Assembly: GCA_037013495.1 (NCBI GenBank)
Contig: CM072806.1
Span: 25,980,001-26,044,000 of the forward strand
From: Hippophae tibetana
Taxonomy: Eukaryota; Streptophyta; Magnoliopsida; Rosales; Elaeagnaceae
DNA length: 64,000 nucleotides
Direction: 5' to 3'
Shown here: in pieces, positions 60,101 through 64,000 of the stretch
Layout of the letters: every line of letters begins with the position of its first letter
Numbering within the stretch: position 1 is the stretch's first letter
Notes under the pieces: generated by a model
Seen by the model: only the letters and a program-made list of their open reading frames with translations
Databases searched by the model: none
Told to the model about the DNA's origin: nothing
Translations under genes and position numbers: made by a program

Positions 60101-60313
60101 ATAGCATCAAACCCAGTGTTTCACGAGAGGATGAAAGACATTGAAGTGGATTGTCATTAATTTCGTGAACAAGTTCAATCACAGGTGATTCATGCACATT
60201 ATATAAGAAGCTTCGACCAACTGGCTGTCATCTTCACCAAGCCCTTGGCTTTTCATCAGTTTCAACGAATTTTGTCCAAGCTTGGATCCATAAACCTTCT
60301 GGATTTAGCTTGA
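57104..60313 (+). pseudogene. Copia-F pol relic: protease, integrase, RT, RNase H
   Basis: Protease WVVYSGATDHM has Y (57,263-57,265) where the catalytic D is expected. LWHQCLAHPS starts the integrase zinc region, but its C-x2-C end is damaged (one C kept at YETCHL). Integrase (57,644-58,462) keeps D at 57,815 (HSDVWGP) and E at 58,109 (QQNGVAE), with N at 58,001 for the middle D (LRSNNGTEY); spacing from that position to E is 35 residues. RT (from about 58,980) reads GCKWIYKLKF and has QMNVKNAFLHG, with N for D at 59,211. A deletion at about 59,382-59,390 removes the Y-V-D-D region. RNase H (YYDADWVGNAIDRKSTTG) has a one-base frameshift near 59,937. The stop is at 60,311. Confidence 0.95.
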
Positions 60314-60320
60314 GGGAGAG
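60311..60320 (+). other. Copia-F polypurine tract
   Basis: TGAGGGAGAG directly before the 3' LTR. Confidence 0.8.
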
Positions 60321-60720
60321 TATTGGATATTAGTCCTTAATCAAGGAATAAAACAAGGAGCTTAATTAAAGGAATAAAACAAGAAGCTTAATTCAAGGAA
60401 TAAAACAAGAAGCTTAATTTAAGGAATAAAACAAGAAGCTTAATTTAAGGAATAAAACAATGAGCTTAATTCAAGGAATAAAACAAGGAGCTTAATTGAA
60501 TGAATAAAACAAGGAATCCTTAATTGAATGAGTAAAATAAGGAATCCTTAATTGAAGGAGTAAATCAAGGAATGCTTAATTTAAAAAGTAATTGAAGGAG
60601 TAAAATTTCTTTATATATAGCTATACAATTATAATGAAAACATGAATAAAATAATACAAACTAGAGAGCTCTTTTGTGTAGAGTTATTGTTTGTATAGAA
60701 TTATTTCTTGCTTTTCAACA
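60321..60720 (+). repeat. Copia-F 3' LTR (400 bp)
   Basis: From TATTGGATATTAG to ...CTTTTCAACA. Nine tandem units of 26/28 bp. It is 51 bp longer than the 5' LTR, explained by two extra 26-bp units and one single-base difference near the end. Confidence 0.95.
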
Positions 60721-60814
60721 CCAAGTCTTCTGAATAATAGCTTCACAATCTTCCAATTTCACCCAATGGGCCTCTAATTTAAATGGTTTCTAGGGCATAT
60801 AAGAGGAAGGTGAT
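60721..60814 (-). pseudogene. LINE linker segment before RT
   Basis: The - strand reads KPFKLEAHWVKLEDCEAIIQKTW, the conserved linker of plant L1 LINEs between endonuclease and RT (pattern F-x-x-E-x-x-W). The reading continues across the Copia-F insertion into 55,671. It is cut on the right by the gypsy LTR. Confidence 0.65.
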
Positions 60815-62994
60815 TGTTGCGTGTTTTTCAACACACGAACTCGTGCAAGTATACACGGTCACAAGTAATAATACGATAAGTAAAGTATCGTTCCCACAGA
60901 GATTTATTACTAGTATTCGTTAATTATTAAAATTATTTCAACCTAATTTTATCCAAACAGTCGATAATTTGATGTCGTTTGACTAACTAACTTTTATAAC
61001 AGATTGCAAGAAAATTCTAGGATTGCAGTTTCACCAAATTAATTCACTTGAATCATTATATTTTATCTTGATTTATGTTATCGCGTTTTAAGTTGTTAAC
61101 CAAGAACTCCTAATTTATCCATATATCTCTTCCGAGCTCCATACAGAAACATCTAGTTAAAATGATTCACTATATTCCTATGCGAATTAAATTCAACCAG
61201 ATTTATTAAGTTCTGAGTTCTCTAACAGTTACACATACAATAAAAGTATATTTCTATCTCTTATGTATATACGTTATTTCATCACGAGCAGCACACAAAA
61301 ATGCCTTTTTCAAGTTTATTTAAATGTCACATATCAGTTAATTAATCTTCCGATAATTAAAAGCATTAAACACTGATAAAATAAACAACTTAAAACAGTC
61401 CCATAAATCATTCAAAAATATTTAATTCAAATTTCATAATTTACGCTACACTGCAACCCTAGAACAAATGTATTAGTTCATAGCAGAATTTAAAATGACA
61501 ACACAACAAAAATAAAACCTTGCAGAGAAAGAAAATTAAAAGAAAATAGATAAGAAAAAAAAACTCTTTCACGATTCCTCAATGAAAAATAAATTTCATC
61601 CCTTTTCTTCTTCTTTGTTGTCTTCTTTCTCTGTAATTTCCCTAAGAAGATACAATATAAAATGTTAAATCAATACTCTGCATGTTCGTGTAACACGCAA
61701 ACAAGAAAAACAGAAAAATTAAAATGTTACAAGGAAGAAAAACTTGCAAGAACTGCTAGTTTTCTCCAAAAATTTCGAGAGAAAAAGAAGAAAGAAAAAA
61801 AAACACTCTCCTCGAAAAATAGAAACTGAACTAAGAGAAAAAGAGAAAAATAATTCATCCTGGTGTACGCGTATCCCCCAAACATATATCACTTTTTTAT
61901 TTTTTTTTTATATTTTTTTTATTTTATTTTTTTATATCATCAGTGGGGGACAAGATGATATGGGCTAGCACGCGTAACAAACACACTCTGCAAATTTTTT
62001 GAATTTTTTTTCTTTTTCCGCATGCCACGTGTCGCGTTCTGATTCGCGGAAACAATTCGTGGGACACGTGGCAGCACATCATTAGGTGCACAAACCGGCT
62101 GCACGTAGGAACGGCACACAGGATTGGCGCGCCGAAAATTGAGGCAACGGCTGAAAACGGGGCGTGATCCAGCGCGGTTGCGCGCATTGTAAATAGCCAC
62201 GTGTCCGACTTTGATTAGGCTGAAATATTCGAGGGACACGTGGCAGATTATTATTCTGTAAAACTGAAGATGCACGCCGCTTGTGTGGACCGCGTCACAC
62301 AGGATTTCTACACGAGCGGCTCGGTGCGCGACAGCTTGGATGGACACGCTTCAATCTGGACCGTTGATCTGATCCAACGGTCAGCGATCGCCTCGGGGGA
62401 ATCTGAGCATCCGACATGTGGGTCCCACTCAGACGCCGGCCGGAGCGACACGTGGGGCCCACTGGCACGCCGAGCTGCGCGAAGACTGTACACGCGATTT
62501 TGCCTCGTCTGGTTGCACGCGCCAAATCTGACCCGTTGAATCTTTGATCGGACGGTGGGTGATGATTTTCGTGATTTGTGCGAGTGCAATTCTTTTCCTG
62601 CGCAGAAAATTCAAACTTTTGTTAATTATATTGTGACCCACAAATTTAATCAAAATTACATTTTTGTACTTTCTTACATTACACTTTAGCCCTTTGCTAA
62701 TTTTAAATTAAATTTTTAACTTTTAATAATTATAATGAAGCCCAAATTTAATTTAAATTATATTTTCAACTTTTATAAATTGCAATTTATCACTCTTTTA
62801 TTTGAAATTATATTTTTGGGTACAAATTTGCATTTAAGTACGTTTTCGATACAAATTACTTAATTTTATTTCAAATATATAAAAAACAGTAAATACTAAT
62901 TTATTAATCGAAAATTAACTAAAAACATCAAGAACATAGCAATTATAATTAATAAAATAGGTGAAAATAACTATATAAAATACAGTTATCAACA
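60815..62994 (-). repeat. 3' LTR (2180 bp) of a Tat/Ogre/Athila-like gypsy element
   Basis: The + strand starts TGTTGCGTG and ends CAGTTATCAACA; on the - strand this is TGTTGATAACTG to CACGCAACA. It is preceded (on -) by a classic purine tract. The part near its 3' end (TCGTGCAAGTATACACGG on +) resembles the same place in the solo LTRs. 61,990-62,560 is strongly GC- and CpG-rich in an otherwise AT-rich window and carries five CACGTG motifs, probably the U3 promoter region. Confidence 0.8.
62026..62454 (-). promoter_or_regulatory. Cluster of five G-boxes (CACGTG) in the gypsy LTR U3
   Basis: CACGTG at 62,026, 62,065, 62,198, 62,237 and 62,449. The first and second pairs repeat at an exact offset of 172 bp, with GGGACACGTGGCA around the second of each pair, so part of the cluster arose by tandem duplication. 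G-boxes bind plant bZIP and bHLH factors. A regulatory role is inferred. Confidence 0.55.
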
Positions 62995-64000
62995 CCCCCA
63001 AACTTAAGTTTTTCCTAGTCCTCGAGCAAAAGGAAGGAAATAAAACAAAGATAACTGCATTTAAAATAGTGATTTTCAAAATATTTCTTCTCTTTTGAAA
63101 TTACATAATTCAAAGAAATAAAAGAATTTAATCTAAGTATCAAAATCAATTTAAAAGTATATTACATTTTCACAATGAATTTTAGTGTGTGTGTGAAGTC
63201 TTTTCATATTTCATCACATGCAATCCGGATCAGTTTATACAAATATAAAATCAAACAAATTTTTAATGAAATCACAAATCCCATAAGTTTATTTTTCATT
63301 TCTCTCTCCACTAATGTAGACAAACACAAAACACTAAATCAATAGGACTTCATTAAGCTTGTAATGTATGGCTTAGGTAAAGGTTGGATGAAGGATAATA
63401 TTTAGCTTAAAACTTTTCCCGAGCATAACATTTCACGATTGAAAAAGATAATTCTATCATCACAATAATTACTTCCCAAATTGGGATTTCTCATCACATA
63501 CAATAACTATATATATTTTTATTTTTATTTTTTTCAGTAACCCTTTTTTTTTCTTGATATAACCTTTCTACATTTACTAACAATTGCCACATGTTAGTGA
63601 GATAAAAACAATAGGTATATCTACACATATATATATTTTTAGATAGGCTTTTAAATTGAGAAAAATATATATGTAAACTTTGAGGCTCAAAAGGGGTATA
63701 CTATGGATAATGTATGTCAAGGTAGATAGAAAGGCTCAAACGATCCAAAGATGGCCTAAATCATTTTCTTAGTTACATGTCATCTATAATTTCGCCTCGA
63801 GAGAAAATCAAACAAATTCTAAGAACTGTGACACCACAAATATCAATCGAATTCCATACTCATATAAACCTTCTCTAAATTATCATAGGAAATCAAAAAT
63901 CAAGACTAGTGCTCATGAATATTAATTCTTGTAAAAATGAAACATACGTAAAAATTATTCATCGCTTACACAATATTCAAATTTTTCAAAAAATTATGCA
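62995..64000 (-). mobile_element. Gypsy element internal 3' spacer, running off the window
   Basis: The - strand reads GCTCGAGGACTAGG, then AAGTTTGGGGG as polypurine tract (62,995-63,005) next to the LTR, a signature of Tat/Ogre/Athila-like gypsy elements. The rest is non-coding spacer, with a part (63,340-63,830) homologous to 18,300-19,170. Gag-pol would lie beyond 64,000. Confidence 0.75.

Larger units (their letters stand above)
55672..60720 (+). mobile_element. Copia-F: full-length but inactivated copia element
   Basis: LTRs 55,672-56,020 and 60,321-60,720, primer site at 56,021, gag and pol in order, purine tract, and the perfect 5-bp duplication CCAAG (55,667-55,671 and 60,721-60,725). 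It sits inside the LINE on the opposite strand. Most of gag-pol is readable in long frames, and the LTRs are close to each other (about five substitutions in their last 140 bases by eye), so it is younger than most elements here, although it carries many inactivating changes. Confidence 0.95.
41126..60814 (-). mobile_element. L1-type LINE, split by LARD-C and Copia-F
   Basis: Three - strand segments read in LINE order from right to left. 60,721-60,814 is the linker before RT. 55,671-54,344 holds most of RT. 41,815-41,290 is an RNase H domain, with T-rich DNA (A-rich on the - strand) at about 41,130-41,145 that may be the tail. Each break coincides with an end of another element. The part between RT and RNase H (RT end and zinc-knuckle region) is missing. 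The N-terminal endonuclease would lie beyond the gypsy LTR at 60,815. Joining all three into one element is an inference. Confidence 0.65.

Noticed and set aside
62240..62653. Overlapping open frames of 74-135 codons on both strands at 61,940-62,653
   Set aside because: They arise from the GC-rich U3 part of the gypsy LTR. No domain is visible, and frames are open on both strands at once.
1..64000. Cellular genes, tRNA or rRNA genes
   Set aside because: Searched by eye for conserved protein motifs and typical tRNA arms; none convincing. A small or heavily intron-split gene in the spacers cannot be fully excluded without computation.

Overview
This window looks like gene-poor, repeat-rich DNA from a flowering plant. 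It is very AT-rich and holds many decayed Ty1/copia elements primed by initiator tRNA-Met, long-LTR elements with no coding capacity, a plant L1-type LINE, the LTR and 3' spacer of a Tat/Ogre/Athila-like Ty3/gypsy element, MITE-like inverted repeats, and a broken endogenous caulimovirus-like pararetrovirus. I found no intact cellular gene, tRNA, rRNA or CRISPR array. Species cannot be told from the sequence. Elements are lettered here only for reference.

Layout. 479-645 is a small MITE. 667-7870 is Copia-A (pol relic, matching LTRs about 290 bp long), with a second element, Copia-B (1006-5856, gag only), nested inside it. 7871-12,540 is AT-rich spacer. From about 12,540 to 17,236 there is a + strand pararetrovirus: movement protein, an unassigned open segment, coat protein with zinc knuckle, protease, and a gutted RT/RNase H. 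It carries an 0.84 kb tandem duplication. A non-coding long-LTR element, LARD-A (- strand, 17,237-24,076, itself holding a 1.76 kb solo LTR), separates this from an open segment at 24,126-24,701 that resembles the pararetroviral transactivator/inclusion-body protein, so the virus copy probably spans the LARD.

24,823-27,502 is Copia-C (- strand, gag fused by deletion to RNase H). 27,520-30,717 is Copia-D (+, gag only). 30,718-33,632 is spacer with a 24-bp palindrome and a foldback repeat. 33,638-40,749 is LARD-B, the most complete copy of the family: two LTRs of about 2.0 and 2.3 kb, PBS, PPT, probable target duplication, and 2.8 kb of internal DNA with no gag or pol.

From 41,126 to 60,814 the best reading is one LINE on the - strand, split by two insertions: LARD-C (41,816-54,343, carrying a solo LTR and Copia-E) and Copia-F (55,672-60,720, target duplication CCAAG). 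The LINE's right side is cut by a gypsy LTR (60,815-62,994), whose internal region runs off the window.

All coding regions are pseudogenes. Most keep recognisable motifs but have stops, frameshifts, internal deletions or lost catalytic residues. LTR, PBS and PPT boundaries were placed by eye from paired repeats and could shift by some bases. The window records successive insertions followed by deletions that often remove the outer end of an LTR together with flanking DNA.
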